Origin: Tyto alba
Lineage: Eukaryota; Chordata; Aves; Strigiformes; Tytonidae
Direction: 5' to 3'
NCBI RefSeq assembly: GCF_018691265.1
Contig: NW_024881277.1
Coordinates: 9,957,653-10,021,652 of the forward strand
DNA length: 64,000 nucleotides
Shown: positions 35,111 to 45,033 of the stretch, piece by piece
How the letters are laid out: each line of letters begins with the position of its first letter
Position numbering within the stretch: the first letter of the stretch is position 1
Made by a program: the position numbers and the translations under genes
The notes under the pieces: generated by a model
Databases searched by the model: none
Seen by the model: the letters and a program-made list of their open reading frames with translations, nothing else
What the model was told of the DNA's origin: nothing

Positions 35111-37180
35111 CCTGATTTACCCTGAGACTTGACTGTAAATAGTCACAGGAATCTTATTAGTTTGAAGAAAGAGAAGTAAAACATGATACAAATTATTAAA
35201 AAAAAAAATCAACAATAAACTCCTCAACTGTATGCCAAGTCCAAGCCTCCACTAAGGTCTATCTTCCTCAAGCGATGACCATAAAAGGAATACTCTAGAC
35301 AAATAGATAGGAAATTATAAATATACACACAATTAGCAAGTTGACTAAAAAAAGAGTTTGGCAGTTTAAATCAACTTTTCCACCTTTTTGGCCAAATTTC
35401 TAGCCCAGAGCCTTCTCACCAACTCATGCCTCTAGTGATCTCCCTGCCCATCTTCCTGTGCCTCCTTAGCCCATGCCCACCTCTATCAAGTGAAGTTGGG
35501 GTGTTGTGGGGAACTTCTTACAGCCAACTGAAAAATCATTTGTCAATGTTCAAAGCATTTCTGAGGTATAGCTGAGAAAGAAATTAACTTGTGTTACATC
35601 ATGTGCTTGTTAACATCATTATATTTAGCAAAACCCATCCTCGAAGACAGGCTGTTCTAAAAGCTCCCCTGCAACCGGACAGAAATTAAGATGCAAGAAT
35701 AAACTAATTAGAGTTGCTGCACTCTAACAAGCTCCCAGGGGAATGTTACTGAGTCTGGAGAGCTATGGGAGGAATAAAGAGTCTTTGGGGTTCAGTGGGG
35801 TGTGCTGAGGGGTTTGGGTGAGGAAGCTCCCTCAGGAGATTGACATGAGCCTCTCTGGGGGCTGATTAGAGCAGAAGAACAGAGGCAAGTGACTTCAGGG
35901 TGACAAAGAAAGGAGACAGAGACATCCTGTGTCATGTAGCCCCTTGGATGTGCCCTGCCAAGGGGCTCAGTGCTAATTCCCAGCCCATCTGAATGGTGAT
36001 GCCTTTGGTCATCAGCAGCTGAGGTTTTCCCCCGGTCACTCTGAGGACAAATACACACCGAGTGCCACATCCTTGCCCCTCAGGCCTGGCACTGCCCAGC
36101 TCCCCCTAAACCTTTGCCTATACCCTAACACCTAACCCTGAAAGGTAAGCTCTCATCCTTAGCCCTGCCCTGATCACTGAAGCTGAAACCCTCACCAGAT
36201 GCCTGAAACCTAAGCCCTACCTACCTCCCTAATCCTTTCCCTCAACACCCCTCATCTTCAACCTCTCTCCTAAGCCTAGCTCATGTTTTCTGGCAGATAG
36301 AAGGAGAGCAGGTATTATGAGGTTCCAGAGGGAAAGGTCAGGGAGATGAGAGGTTGGGGGCAGCCAGGAGGAAGAGGAAGGCAAAGGGGATGTGGCTGAT
36401 GTGTAGGTTGTGATGTCATTTCTGCTGGAGGAAGAAGATTATTGAGGAGCAGCATTGTGAGTGACATCGAAGAGAGAAGGGAGCATGGGGTAGGTGTGGG
36501 AACAAAGAATTGGTGTTTAGCAAAGTTGTAAAGTGACCTTCAGTCTAGAAGGATGGTTGTGGGTACATGAAGCAAGAGCGCGGAACACCCTGTTGCGAGC
36601 GTGAGCAGCTGCAGGTCAGAACAGCAGCTGTGGAGCGTGGGATGAGCGAGTGGTCAGTAAACAGGCTGGATCTGAAGGTCAGCAGGATGGGAAAAACAGA
36701 AATGAAAGCTGTAAACACTTGGTAATAAACTGGGGGCTTGCATACAGGATGGCAGCTTGGCAATGCTCCCCCTTCACAAACAGAAGAGAGTTTGTCATTA
36801 TTTGATGCATCGCCCTGATCCCGGCTGGACCGAGGCTGGCACTTTGTCCCTCATTGGTTAGATGTATTTAGATTAGCCTCGCTTGCTATGTAGATTAGCA
36901 CACGTGCTCCTTACGAGCGTGGGGCGGTGCAAGTCATTTTGGTCTTGAATTGAGTCGGTGGTCACAGTCTCCCTCCTGCTGCCATTACCCTTCCCTCAGT
37001 TTCTGCTTCTTGGGAAAAAGAAGGCACCCAGTCTCTGGCACCTTCTGGGGATAGGATGTTCCCCTCTTAACAATCTTTTTCCTTCCCTTTGAGGGTACAG
37101 TCGTTAGCAAGGCCTGCACTGTTTATACAGAGTATCAGGCTTACACGACAGATCCAATGTTTAGTGGTCCTCCTTAGAAA
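35110..37180. other. No gene recognised
   Basis: Intergenic DNA. Around 36105-36260 there is a loose CCTAA/CCCTAA-like composition (for example ATACCCTAACACCTAACCCTG), too irregular to be called telomeric. No open frame of interest. Confidence 0.4.
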
Positions 37181-37830
37181 ATTGTAATGCGGTCTATCGA
37201 ACTCTAACTTGAATTGACGTGCGGAAGGATGACTTTACAACCAGTGAGGTTATAAAGTAGGTATGTTTATTCAGTGCTGGACGCATGGGGGATCACTCCA
37301 CCACAGCGTGCGTGCCCTGGAGACAAAAGCAGCCCCCTTTTATGATGCCAAAGTTACATATTCATCAGTCCTAATACATATGCATTATAATTCCAGGAAT
37401 AGGGAGGGAATATTACAATTAGTTCCAAGAAATCATTATAGTATCCCCCACCCAAGTCCCTCCCCATCGCGCCTGCGCAATGTCTCTTGGTGGTCGTGGG
37501 CAGGGGTCTTCTGATGAAGGCTCGTAGTCTTCTTCATTGTGTTCACTAGCTGACCCTTGCTTTTTTGCACAGACTCAGTTCTGTAGTTACGCACATCTCG
37601 TCCTTCAGGCCTTGTTGGATGGGGTTTGTTGCTGACTTGCAGCTCCTTTATCTTGGTGGCTCAGTAGTTCCTTCCTTATCTCAAGGACGATGGTGGGCTC
37701 ATCCTGGTTTTCTCTCATTCATTCGCGAGGGAGTTATCTAGTTAATGTTTTCTTGAGAAACCATCTGGTTAACGCCTCTTCATTCATACATCAGAATAGT
37801 GCCACTATAGCTTAGGCGTCAACCCAAACA
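37181..37830 (-). mobile_element. LTR, gammaretrovirus-like layout, probably solo
   Basis: On the minus strand it reads from TGTTTGGGTTGACGCC at the 5' end, through an ATAAAAGGGGGC promoter-like stretch (near 37335) and AATAAACATACC (near 37263), to CGCATTACA at 37181. The CATGGGGGATCACTCC stretch before the polyA signal corresponds to similar stretches in the LTRs at 2860-3250 and 59554-60298. The flanking bases do not form an obvious duplication, so the edges are approximate. No gag or pol sequence was seen beside it. Confidence 0.6.
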
Positions 37831-38137
37831 TGCGGTGTTACTCATCTGCACTGTGGCTTCTGCCACACTTAGTGCACGAGGCCAGAGAAGCACCTGACTG
37901 AAGGTTCTCCAGTTCTCCTTGTTTCTGCCAGTTTGTCGCTGAGGCAGCCCATGCTGCTGCAGCTCCAGAGGCTGCTCAAGTCACCACAGTGCCTGCCCAA
38001 ATCCAGCTGATACCTGCCCCAGCACGTATTAAAGATGGGGAGGTGGAAAATTTCCTGCCGTAAGGTGGCATTTTACCAATCCCTTATATCTAGGACATAC
38101 TGTTGGATGCCCTGTTTCAGTGCTGAAATGGTGACAC

Positions 38138-38879
38138 GTGGTAGAGTCAATTGTAAGCTGTAGCTCCAGCATCCACCTTTCCTGTCTGGAGCTTCTTCAG
38201 CTGAGAGCTGACCTGACGGGGCCCCGGGAAACCCCTGCCAAGGCCTCGGGGGCTGGCTCGAAGCACCGATGCCCAGCACCCAACAGAAGACATGGAGAAC
38301 GGAGCGGGCGGTGGTGTTGCGGTAAGCCCCGAGGTGTGTGCCGGGGTCGCAGGGCTGCTGGGGCAAGCGCCGGTGGCCAAGGGCCACCCGTGGTGACGTC
38401 CCCCAGCCACGCACTGTGTCATCCCCCAGCACGTGCCTCCGTGACACCGCGGCCCTCGCTGATTATATTCGGGCACCCAGCCTGGTCGTACCTTCGCTCC
38501 AGCGAGGCTTGGAGTGTGGAGCAAGCCTTTGGCTCGGTGCTGGGCTTGTGCCCTGGGAACTGGTGGCTGCAGCTCTCAGCGCCCATCCCCGGAGCCACGG
38601 CAGGTTTTTCCCCGGCCCTGCCCGGTTCAGGCAGTCGGGGCGCCCAGGAGGCGAGCTCGCCATGGCAGAGGTGAGCTGTGCGGGGAAACTTCCCCAGGGG
38701 AGCTGGGTGGGTTTCCTTCTTGAGGGGCCTGGGCTTCTCTCCCACTGCTCCCCGGGCAGCCAGTGACCGTGGCCTCTCTTCCTCTTCTAGCAGGACACCC
38801 GCTGCTGCAGCGTCGGTGAGGAGGAGGAGTCGTCCATCCCCACCAGCTCTCCCCTGCCCAGCGCAACGCGTGCTGAGCA
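38138..38879 (+). other. GC-rich 5' region of TOPORS-like locus
   Basis: GC-rich DNA ahead of the RING-coding block. It contains a short start context ATGGAGAACGGAGCG at 38291 that runs into a good splice donor (GCG|GTAAGC), and a candidate acceptor (CTTCTTCTAG... preceding CAGGACACC) near 38790. The two halves do not join in the RING frame, so I treat this as a possible untranslated exon and intron rather than coding sequence. Confidence 0.35.
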
Positions 38880-39588
38880 TGGCCACAGCCTCGGTGCACC
38901 GCTGCCCGCTGTGCCGTAACCCCTGGCACGACGCAGCCTATGCCATGCCGTGCCTCCACCGCTTCTGTTTTCAGCTGCACGCGGCGGTGGGCAGAGATCC
39001 AGCCTGAGTGCCCCCGCTGCAAGAGGAGGGTGGCTTCCACCCGGCACTCGCTGCAGGGGGGCAGATTTGAAGAGTTCCCCGTGAGACGACAACCGCCTGT
39101 GGGTCCAAGATGAGGCACCTTACAGGCTGCCAGCGCCAACAGCACCCAGGGTACCCCACCCATGGAATCCGGAGCCGGCGTTCGTGGGCGGCCTTCATCC
39201 CTACACCTGGCGGTTCCTTTTCAGTGGTCACCCAGATGTAGTCCAGATCCTGCGGCCCTGGCTGTGTCAGGAGCCGGAGCGCATCTCTGGGTTAGAGCCT
39301 CCTCAGGGGCTCATGCTGGAACACGTGGTCCTGAGTGCCCTTCCTGTCTTGGGGCTGCATGAAGAGTCCCTGGTCGAGATGCTGCGGACTGACCTTGGAA
39401 GCCGCGCAACAGCGTTTGTGCAAGGACTCATTGAGTTCACCATAGGTCGGTGTGGGAGGGCAGACCAACACCTCCTGCTCCATGGGGACTCCCGTGCTGC
39501 CAGTGTGGAAGACATAGGCATGATTGGTGTCAAGATAGAGTGTGGTGTGATAAGTGTAATTGTTGTACCCTGTGTGGATCTGGGGTGA
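38880..39588 (+). pseudogene. TOPORS-like E3 ligase, N-terminal RING half, frame-broken
   Basis: From MATASVHRC at 38880 the frame encodes a C3HC4 RING finger: CPLC, then C and H in MPCLHRFC, with later cysteines CPRC in the next frame. The shift is explained by one extra T in TTTT at 38968-38971. In the shifted frame SC...PEC-PRC-KRRV completes the ring, but a TGA follows near 39103. A third block, 39184-39588, carries a helical region with HPDVVQILRPWLCQE and LEEALV-like HEESLVEMLRTDLGSRATAFVQ, which in bird TOPORS-like proteins follows the RING. Intact relatives would be nuclear ubiquitin/SUMO-type E3 ligases; this copy cannot make the full protein unless the T insertion and the stop are errors. 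The family call is by recognition, not search. Confidence 0.65.
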
Positions 39589-40067
39589 GTTGTGATCACT
39601 ATGACATGTAGAGCAATTGTAGTGAATGGTGGAATCAAATCGAGAACGTGTGAGAACAAGAAGAAAATGTACCTTTAACTTGAAACACTGTAAGCACTGC
39701 TGCCTTTTAGAAACACTCCTTAACCCCCCCTAGAGCTGAGACAACAGCCATTTAGAAAAAGCCTGCCGAAAGCTGAGACCCTGAGACTTTTAAAGGACCC
39801 GATGAGAAGGAAGCATGCCAAGAGGTGGAAACCTTCAAACTTCCAAAAGATCCCTTGGGAGGAGGACACTACCCCAGCGCTTCAAAGGACCCCATGGAAG
39901 AAGAGCAGGAAGACTATTTGATGGGAAGAGTCTAAGAGACACTGCTTTTAGAACTCGGGGTGCGTCGTGGCAGAGCTGAGGCTCTCCGCGCCCCCAACGC
40001 TGCTTTGCCTGTTGCTTCTCCCCCTGAATTGATTGAACCCAAATAAAATGATCTATTTTCATAAAGA
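39589..40067. other. Spacer between the two TOPORS-like halves
   Basis: About 480 bases without an open frame. An AATAAA signal lies at 40042-40047, just ahead of the C-terminal frame. It may be an inserted element or a former 3' untranslated region of a rearranged copy, which would mean that the two halves are not one transcript. Confidence 0.4.
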
Positions 40068-41048
40068 TTGGCTTCACTCATTTATAACACCAGGAGGCTG
40101 GAGCAGAGCTGTGGTGGTCTGCTCAGCTCCACAGTCACCATGAGATGGCAGGAGTGCAGCCCTTTGGCCAGCACCAGCTGGGGTGCCCCCCAAGGAGGAC
40201 AGGAGCCGAGACCCATGGCCAGCACCAGCTGGGGTACCTTCCAAGGGGGAAGGGATCAGAGACTGTTGGCCAGCACCAGCTGGGGTGCCTTCCAAGGGGG
40301 AAGGGATCGGAGACCCATGGCCAGAACCAGCTGGATTTCCTACCAAGAGAGATGCCAGTGCAACCTCGTGGCCCTAACCAGGTCAGCTGGCTTCCAAGTT
40401 AGAGGGGAGCACAGCTCCATGGCCAGCACCACTCCTGCTGCCTCCAAAGGGGGCCAGGATCTCAGCCCCGTGGCCAGCATCACTCTGGCTGCATCCCAAG
40501 AGGATCAGGAGCTCAACCCCGAGGCTGGCACCAGCCTGGCTGCCTCCCGAGGGCACCAGGAGTTCAGCCTTGTGACCAGCACCAGCTGGGGTGCCTCCCA
40601 AGGGGATCAGGAGCTCAGCCCTGTGGCCAGCAGCCCAGCTGCCTCCCAAGGGGGCCAAGATCTCAGCCCCGTGGCCAGCACCAGTCCTGCTGCCTCCCGA
40701 GGGAGCCAGGAGCTCAGCCCCATGGCTGGCACTAGCCCAGCTGCCTCCCAAGGGGTGTCTCCTGTGCCCAGACCAGCTTCCTCCAGCAGCACTGCCACAG
40801 CAGATGCAGAGGAGTTCCTGGGCACCTCAACTGCTGCTCTTCCAGAGGGTCCTGGCTGCCCCCTCTCCATCCCCTCTCCCATCCCAAGGGAGCAAGAGGA
40901 GCTGCACAGGGAGCTGGGGGAGGCTGTGGCAGGTGCCTCTGCTCCCAGACGGCCAAGGGGCTGCTCACGTCGGAGGCCACGGAGATCTCTGAAGAGGAAG
41001 GCTAGCAGCTCCAAGGACTCTGCTGCCAAGAAGCCACCCCACCAGTGA
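40068..41048 (+). CDS. TOPORS-like C-terminal frame with 17-residue tandem repeats
   Basis: An unbroken 326-codon frame. Residues 33-229 are about twelve copies of a 17-residue unit of consensus VASTSPAASQGGQELSP. Residues 272-326 read PIPREQEELHRELGEAVAG and then an Arg/Lys-rich tail (RRRPRRSLKRK, KKPP), the usual C-terminus of bird TOPORS-like proteins, suggesting a nuclear protein. No RING is encoded in this frame; the RING half lies 0.5-1.2 kb upstream and is broken. The start at 40068 is the first Met only; translation may start later (MRWQECSP at residue 25) or the frame may be a downstream exon. A polyA signal follows 124 bases after the stop. Keeping 980 bases open through a repeat whose units have diverged argues for past or present coding. 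Function is not known. Confidence 0.55.
   Translation: MASLIYNTRRLEQSCGGLLSSTVTMRWQECSPLASTSWGAPQGGQEPRPMASTSWGTFQGGRDQRLLASTSWGAFQGGRDRRPMARTSWISYQERCQCNLVALTRSAGFQVRGEHSSMASTTPAASKGGQDLSPVASITLAASQEDQELNPEAGTSLAASRGHQEFSLVTSTSWGASQGDQELSPVASSPAASQGGQDLSPVASTSPAASRGSQELSPMAGTSPAASQGVSPVPRPASSSSTATADAEEFLGTSTAALPEGPGCPLSIPSPIPREQEELHRELGEAVAGASAPRRPRGCSRRRPRRSLKRKASSSKDSAAKKPPHQ
40164..40754 (+). repeat. 51-bp coding minisatellite (about 12 units)
   Basis: Units of 51 bases, one of 48, each starting around a GGCCAGCACCAGC core. All length changes are multiples of three, so the frame is kept. The first three units encode TSW-GGRD versions, and later ones encode TSPAAS-GGQELSP versions, so there are two sub-families within the array. 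Confidence 0.85.
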
Positions 41049-41171
41049 TGCTGGAAGAAGAAGACTCCAGCAGCTGGTGAAAGAAGGGCCGGGCCAGCAG
41101 CTGGGCCACTTGCTGACCCCCTAGGGACCAGAAGGCTCAGCTCATGACTGAAAACCCTAGCTCTCCCAGGA

Positions 41172-41177
41172 AATAAA
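41172..41177 (+). terminator. Polyadenylation signal AATAAA after the TOPORS-like frame
   Basis: A canonical AATAAA lies 124 bases after the stop codon of the repeat-bearing frame, as would be expected for a transcribed 3' end. Confidence 0.55.
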
Positions 41178-41199
41178 GACATGAAAATGACAGAAAGTG

Positions 41200-41576
41200 T
41201 CTAAGTATTTTTTAACAGTGTGGCTGGCTTCGTTATCCCCACCTGTGTTGCTTTGTCCTCCCCCTTTTCCTGGTGCTTGGCCCACCTTTTCCTCACAGCT
41301 CCGCTGGGCCCTAAGGCCTATGGGGTCAGTTTGGTGGGAGAGGGGCTACGGTGATGGACGTGATCCATCGCCTTGGGCCATGTTAGCTGGATGGTGTCCG
41401 TGGCACCTCCTGAGGCCTATGGGGTCAGTCTGGTTTGGAGGGGGGCTACAGCGATGGACATGGTCCGCTGCCCAGGACACGGCTCTGTGTGGCCCTTCTT
41501 GAGCAGGGAGGATGGCCCAGATGACCTCCAGAGGTGCCTTCCAATCTCAACCCAGCTGTGATTCTTGGGCCTCCTG
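41200..41576. other. Tandem GGGCTAC-type duplication, noncoding
   Basis: Contains a short direct repeat of about 95 bases (GGCCTATGGGGTCAGT near 41313 and again near 41413, each followed by a GGGGCTAC and GATGGAC stretch). No gene was recognised. The ERVL 5' LTR starts at the right edge. Confidence 0.5.
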
Positions 41577-42059
41577 TGTCCTGGTTCAGTCTGGAATAGA
41601 GTTCATGTTCCTTTTTGGTCGCAGGAGGAGCGCTGATGGCACACTGAGATTTCAAGAACTCTCCAGCTCCCCATGCCCTTCCTGTGCACAGGCACGCAAG
41701 AAGCAGGGAGGGAACGCAGCTGGAGCACCGGGCTGGGATTGGCTGATATTCCATGTCATGTGACGTTATGTTCACCATATAAAGGAGGGGTGGGCAGGAT
41801 TGTGACTGCGGGGTCTTGGTGTTTTGGGATCGCTGGCTGGGAACGGGCTGGGTGTCGGTCGGCGGGCGGTGAGCAATTGCATTGTACATAACCTGCTTAT
41901 ACTTTCTGCTACTGTCACCATTTTATTTTTATTAAACTGTTTCTATCCCAACCCGTGAGCCTCTCTTTGCCCCTCCGATTCCTTCCCCATTCCCAGGTGG
42001 GGGAGGGTGGGCCAGCAACTGCGCAGTGGTTGGCTGCCGACCAGGCTCAAACCATGACA
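41577..42059 (+). mobile_element. ERVL-type provirus, first LTR
   Basis: 483 bases, from TGTCCTGGTTCAGTC to CAAACCATGACA. TATAAA is at 41778-41783 and an ATTAAA polyA signal at 41931-41936. It is followed at once by a PBS-like site and a leader, so it is a 5' LTR. It differs a lot from the second LTR at 46356-46949 in the U3 part, though the 3' halves (TCTATCCCAACCCGTGAG with TTATCTCAACCTGCGAG) are close. The two LTRs are therefore old, or belong to different subfamilies. Confidence 0.85.
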
Positions 42060-42067
42060 GTCCTTTT

Positions 42068-42085
42068 TGGCACCAAACATGCGGC
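42068..42085 (+). other. Primer-binding site, decayed
   Basis: TGGCACCAAACATGCGGC is a degraded version of the site at 46957-46974, TGGCGCCCAACGTGGGGC, the sequence complementary to tRNA-Lys(1,2) in type D retroviruses. Confidence 0.7.
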
Positions 42086-42655
42086 TTAGAGGGTTGAAAT
42101 CATGACAGATTTGATCATTGTGTTCTACCGAATGTGTTACAACGCCGACTGTCCATCCTGCTATGATGTCGATTGCTTGGCTCCTAGAATCGTGGTCTTC
42201 ATTTCTACAGTTGTGTTATGCACCACCTTACTTGCCATATGTAGTCCCCACGCAGCTGCTTATCACCCGTGGGAGCTGGATTAAGATTTTTGCTTTGCTG
42301 TACTATGTGACACTGATTTATGGCACGATAAAGTTGTCGGTCCTGGGATTAGTCTGGTATTTTCACTCGGCGTGGTCATCATCTGTGTACGCTGGGGGGC
42401 ATCTAGTGGAATGGGTTAGCAACTACACTCTTCATCTTTCCTCCTCAGAAACCCAACCCATGGGGGGAGATACCTTCTTCCATCTTCTCCTCCGGGCTCC
42501 TTGCAAGTCTGTTTGAGAATGCTGGGAATTTTGAATATCCGTGAAATGCTCACACTAACATTGTTGTCTCACTGCTGGGAGCAGTCGCGTTCTTGAATGT
42601 GGTTCAGGTTTTGTTTCAGGTTAAGCAACTGTTTCTGAATACCACTCAGAGATGA

Positions 42656-43253
42656 ACCCCAAGGTTGGAGAGTTATGGGTGGATGGGAGTGTGGGGTAGC
42701 ATGGGCAAGTACCTAGGACAGTGGGGACCTCCGATGTTTTGGAACTTCACCCCTGAACAAGTGCGGGATCCTGAAAAATTAGTAAAATATTTAGAAGAGG
42801 TATGCTGTCATCCTGGTGGCTCAAGAGAGATGCAGATCATTGCAATGTGCTGGCCCGTGGCTACTGAGCCCTGCTCACCGCTATGCAGTATCCTCAAAAG
42901 GATCTGAGATCTCTGGATCTGAGAACAAAACAATCGGCGCTGCAGCCGCTCCGACACCCCCACCAGACACTGCAGCCACTCCGACTCCAGCAACGGGCAC
43001 TGCAGCCAATCCGACCCCTACGATAGGTGCCGCGGGTGAACCAGAGATCCAATCCTCTACGGTGTTGGTTGCTCCCATATGGAAGAAGAAATACACTAAA
43101 AAATCCCCTCGCATTGTAAAAGATGATGATGAACCAGGGCCGTCACAAGAACAGGAGGAGGAGGCAGAGCCAGTGGTAATCACCCGATCCCTATCCCTGA
43201 GTGAACTACAAGACATGCAAAAGGATTTCAGCCGCCATCCAGGTGAACACCAC
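42656..43253 (+). pseudogene. ERVL-type gag, N-terminal part
   Basis: Degraded gag in several frames. FTPEQVRDPEKLVKYLEEVCCHPGG is readable at about 42740-42830, then REMQIIAMCW. A low-complexity stretch (PTPPPDTAATPTPATG) follows at 42940-43030, then KKKYTKKSPRIVKDDDEPGPSQEQEEEAEPVV and SLSELQDMQKDF up to 43253. The reading frame shifts at least once (near 42820-42900). The frame is cut at 43253 by a solo LTR and resumes at 44324. The block layout is that of gag in the ERVL-like elements common in birds. Confidence 0.75.
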
Positions 43254-44323
43254 TGTCATGGTTTAGGCCTGATTGGCAGCCAACCACAAGGCAGCAGCTC
43301 TCTCTCCCTTCCCCTCCGGCAATGAGAAGGGACAGAGAGCCAGGCTTGGGGTCCGAGATAGGACTGGGATGGGGAAAAATCCCCCTTTTATGATCACGAG
43401 CAAAAGGCAGACTCGTTAGGGGAAGAAAAAAAAAGAACATAGATTTATTACAGACACTAACAACACATAACAGAGTAGGACAGTGAGAAGCATTGCCACA
43501 TCTTGAGAACACCTTCCACCCACCCCTCCCTTCTTCCCAGGCTCAGCTCTGCTCCCGATATCTCTACCTCCTCCCCCAGTGGTGCAGGGGCAGGGAATGG
43601 GGGGTGCAGTCAGCGCTGCCACTTCATCTTCGGTGAGGGGAGTGTCCGGAACTTGTTCCTCCTGCTCCATCGTGGTCCCCCTCTCACAGGAGACAGTCCT
43701 CCACAAACTTTCTCCAACTTGAATTCCTCCCATGGGCCACAGCGTTCCCCACACTGCTCCATCATGGGTCACTAACTTCCTCTGACTGGATTCTCTCCCA
43801 TGGCTGCAGCCCTTCCCGAGCTGCTCCGGCGTGGGACTCCCCCACATGCTGCAATCCTCCCAGCACTGAATTACAGCAGCGGGGCTGCCTTTTCCCATGA
43901 GACCCCGGCCTTCTTTGGGAACAGAACCTTGATTATACCAAGCAGGAGCAACAGGCCATAAATCAATGTCTGCTCCGCCGTAGATCTTCATAGGTGTCAG
44001 GGGGGGCCGCCCTGCCATCTCACCACAGGATACAGGGGGGTCTCTTCTCCGGCACACCTCCCCCCTCCTTTCTTCCTCCGTTCCTCCACTGACCTTGGTG
44101 TTCATGCAGCTGCAGCAACTCCTCCTCACCAGTCCCACTGCCCGTCACCACGTCCCTTCTTAAATACGTTATCGCAGAGGCGCAGCCAATTGGCTCAATT
44201 TCCCAAACAGAAGTGGAGCTGACGTGGAGCTGGGGGAGCTTCGAGAAGCTTCTCACAGGGGGCTGCCCCGATAGCCCCCTCCCCTGCCACCAAAAAACTC
44301 CACCACTCACTCAACCCAGGACA
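43254..44323 (-). mobile_element. Solo LTR, 1.07-kb family, copy 2, nested in ERVL gag
   Basis: 1070 bases, read on the minus strand from TGTCCTGGGTTGAGTGAG to GGCCTAAACCATGACA. It interrupts gag exactly between ...DFSRHPGEH and LLTWLLRCWDSG. The flanks ACCAC (43249-43253) and ACCTC (44324-44328) differ at one base, a near-perfect 5-bp target-site duplication. It is therefore younger than the ERVL provirus. Its partners are 10480-11559, 50256-50663 and 51066-52140. Confidence 0.93.
43416..44138 (-). CDS. 240-codon open frame inside a solo LTR
   Basis: Minus-strand frame starting MGLVRRSC, with an internal Met of MNTKVSGG at 44105, and ending in the polyA region. It has charged, Gly-rich sequence (repeated E-Q-L-G-K-G and R-R motifs) and ends with a hydrophobic stretch VAMLLTVLLCYVLLVSVIN near residues 208-226 that could be a membrane anchor. 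It lies almost wholly between the TATA-like box and the AATAAA of the LTR, that is, in R. In the sister LTR at 51066-52140 the same frame is interrupted near 51390 and 51786. It matches no protein I know, and chance openness in a G-rich strand is the main alternative. Confidence 0.3.
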   Translation of the reverse strand: MGLVRRSCCSCMNTKVSGGTEEERRGEVCRRRDPPVSCGEMAGRPPLTPMKIYGGADIDLWPVAPAWYNQGSVPKEGRGLMGKGSPAAVIQCWEDCSMWGSPTPEQLGKGCSHGRESSQRKLVTHDGAVWGTLWPMGGIQVGESLWRTVSCERGTTMEQEEQVPDTPLTEDEVAALTAPPIPCPCTTGGGGRDIGSRAEPGKKGGVGGRCSQDVAMLLTVLLCYVLLVSVINLCSFFFFP

Positions 44324-45033
44324 ACCTCCTTACCTGGCTGCTCCGATGCTGGGATAGCGGGGCCAACAGTGTGGAATTAGAAGGTAGAGAAGCCAGGCAA
44401 CTGGGATCCCTGTCCAGGGACGCAGGCATTGACAAGGCCATTGGAAGAAAGACACAAACGCTCAGCCTTTGGAGATGACTTCTGTCAGGCGTGAGGGACA
44501 GATATCCCTTCAAGGAAGATCTTACATGTCATCTAAGTAAGTGGACTGCCATGGAGAGAGGCATCCAATACCTGAGGGAACTGGCTGTGCGGGAGATGGT
44601 TTATTATGACCCAGACGATGCGCGGCTACCCACAGACCCAGATGAAGTCCAACGCACCCGGCCCGTGTGGCGGAAGACTGTGAAGAGCGTGCCATCGTCA
44701 CGTGGCAATGTAATAGCAGCAATGGACCAGAGAGACAAAGAGGGACCGGCTGTGGTCAAACTGATTCGCCAACTCCAGCACTACAGAGAAAGTGTCTCTT
44801 CATCTTCGCGGCCGTGGAGAAACTATCCCGAAAAGTTTGACAACTCAAAGAGGATCTGTCCTACTCTCCACCTGCATGGACTAAAGTCTCAGCTATCAGG
44901 AGCAGGCGGTTCCCTACTCAAGAAAGGTGGAATACGCCACGGGGGTAACCTGTGGTATTACCTGCGTGACCATGGAGAAGATATGAGGAAATGGGACGGG
45001 AAACCCACCTACGTTCTAAGAGAGCGGGTTTGA
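44324..45033 (+). pseudogene. ERVL-type gag, C-terminal part
   Basis: Continues gag after the nested LTR: LLTWLLRCWDSGANSVELEG, REARQLGSLSRDAGIDKAIG, an in-frame stop near 44476, then an open stretch of 180 codons from 44491. That stretch has YPFKEDLTCHLSKW, ERGIQYLRELAVREMVYYD, LPTDPDEVQRTRPVWRK and PSSRGN. This is the conserved capsid-like region of ERVL-type elements in birds. No CCHC zinc knuckle was seen. The open stretch ends at 45033 just before the protease region. Confidence 0.8.
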
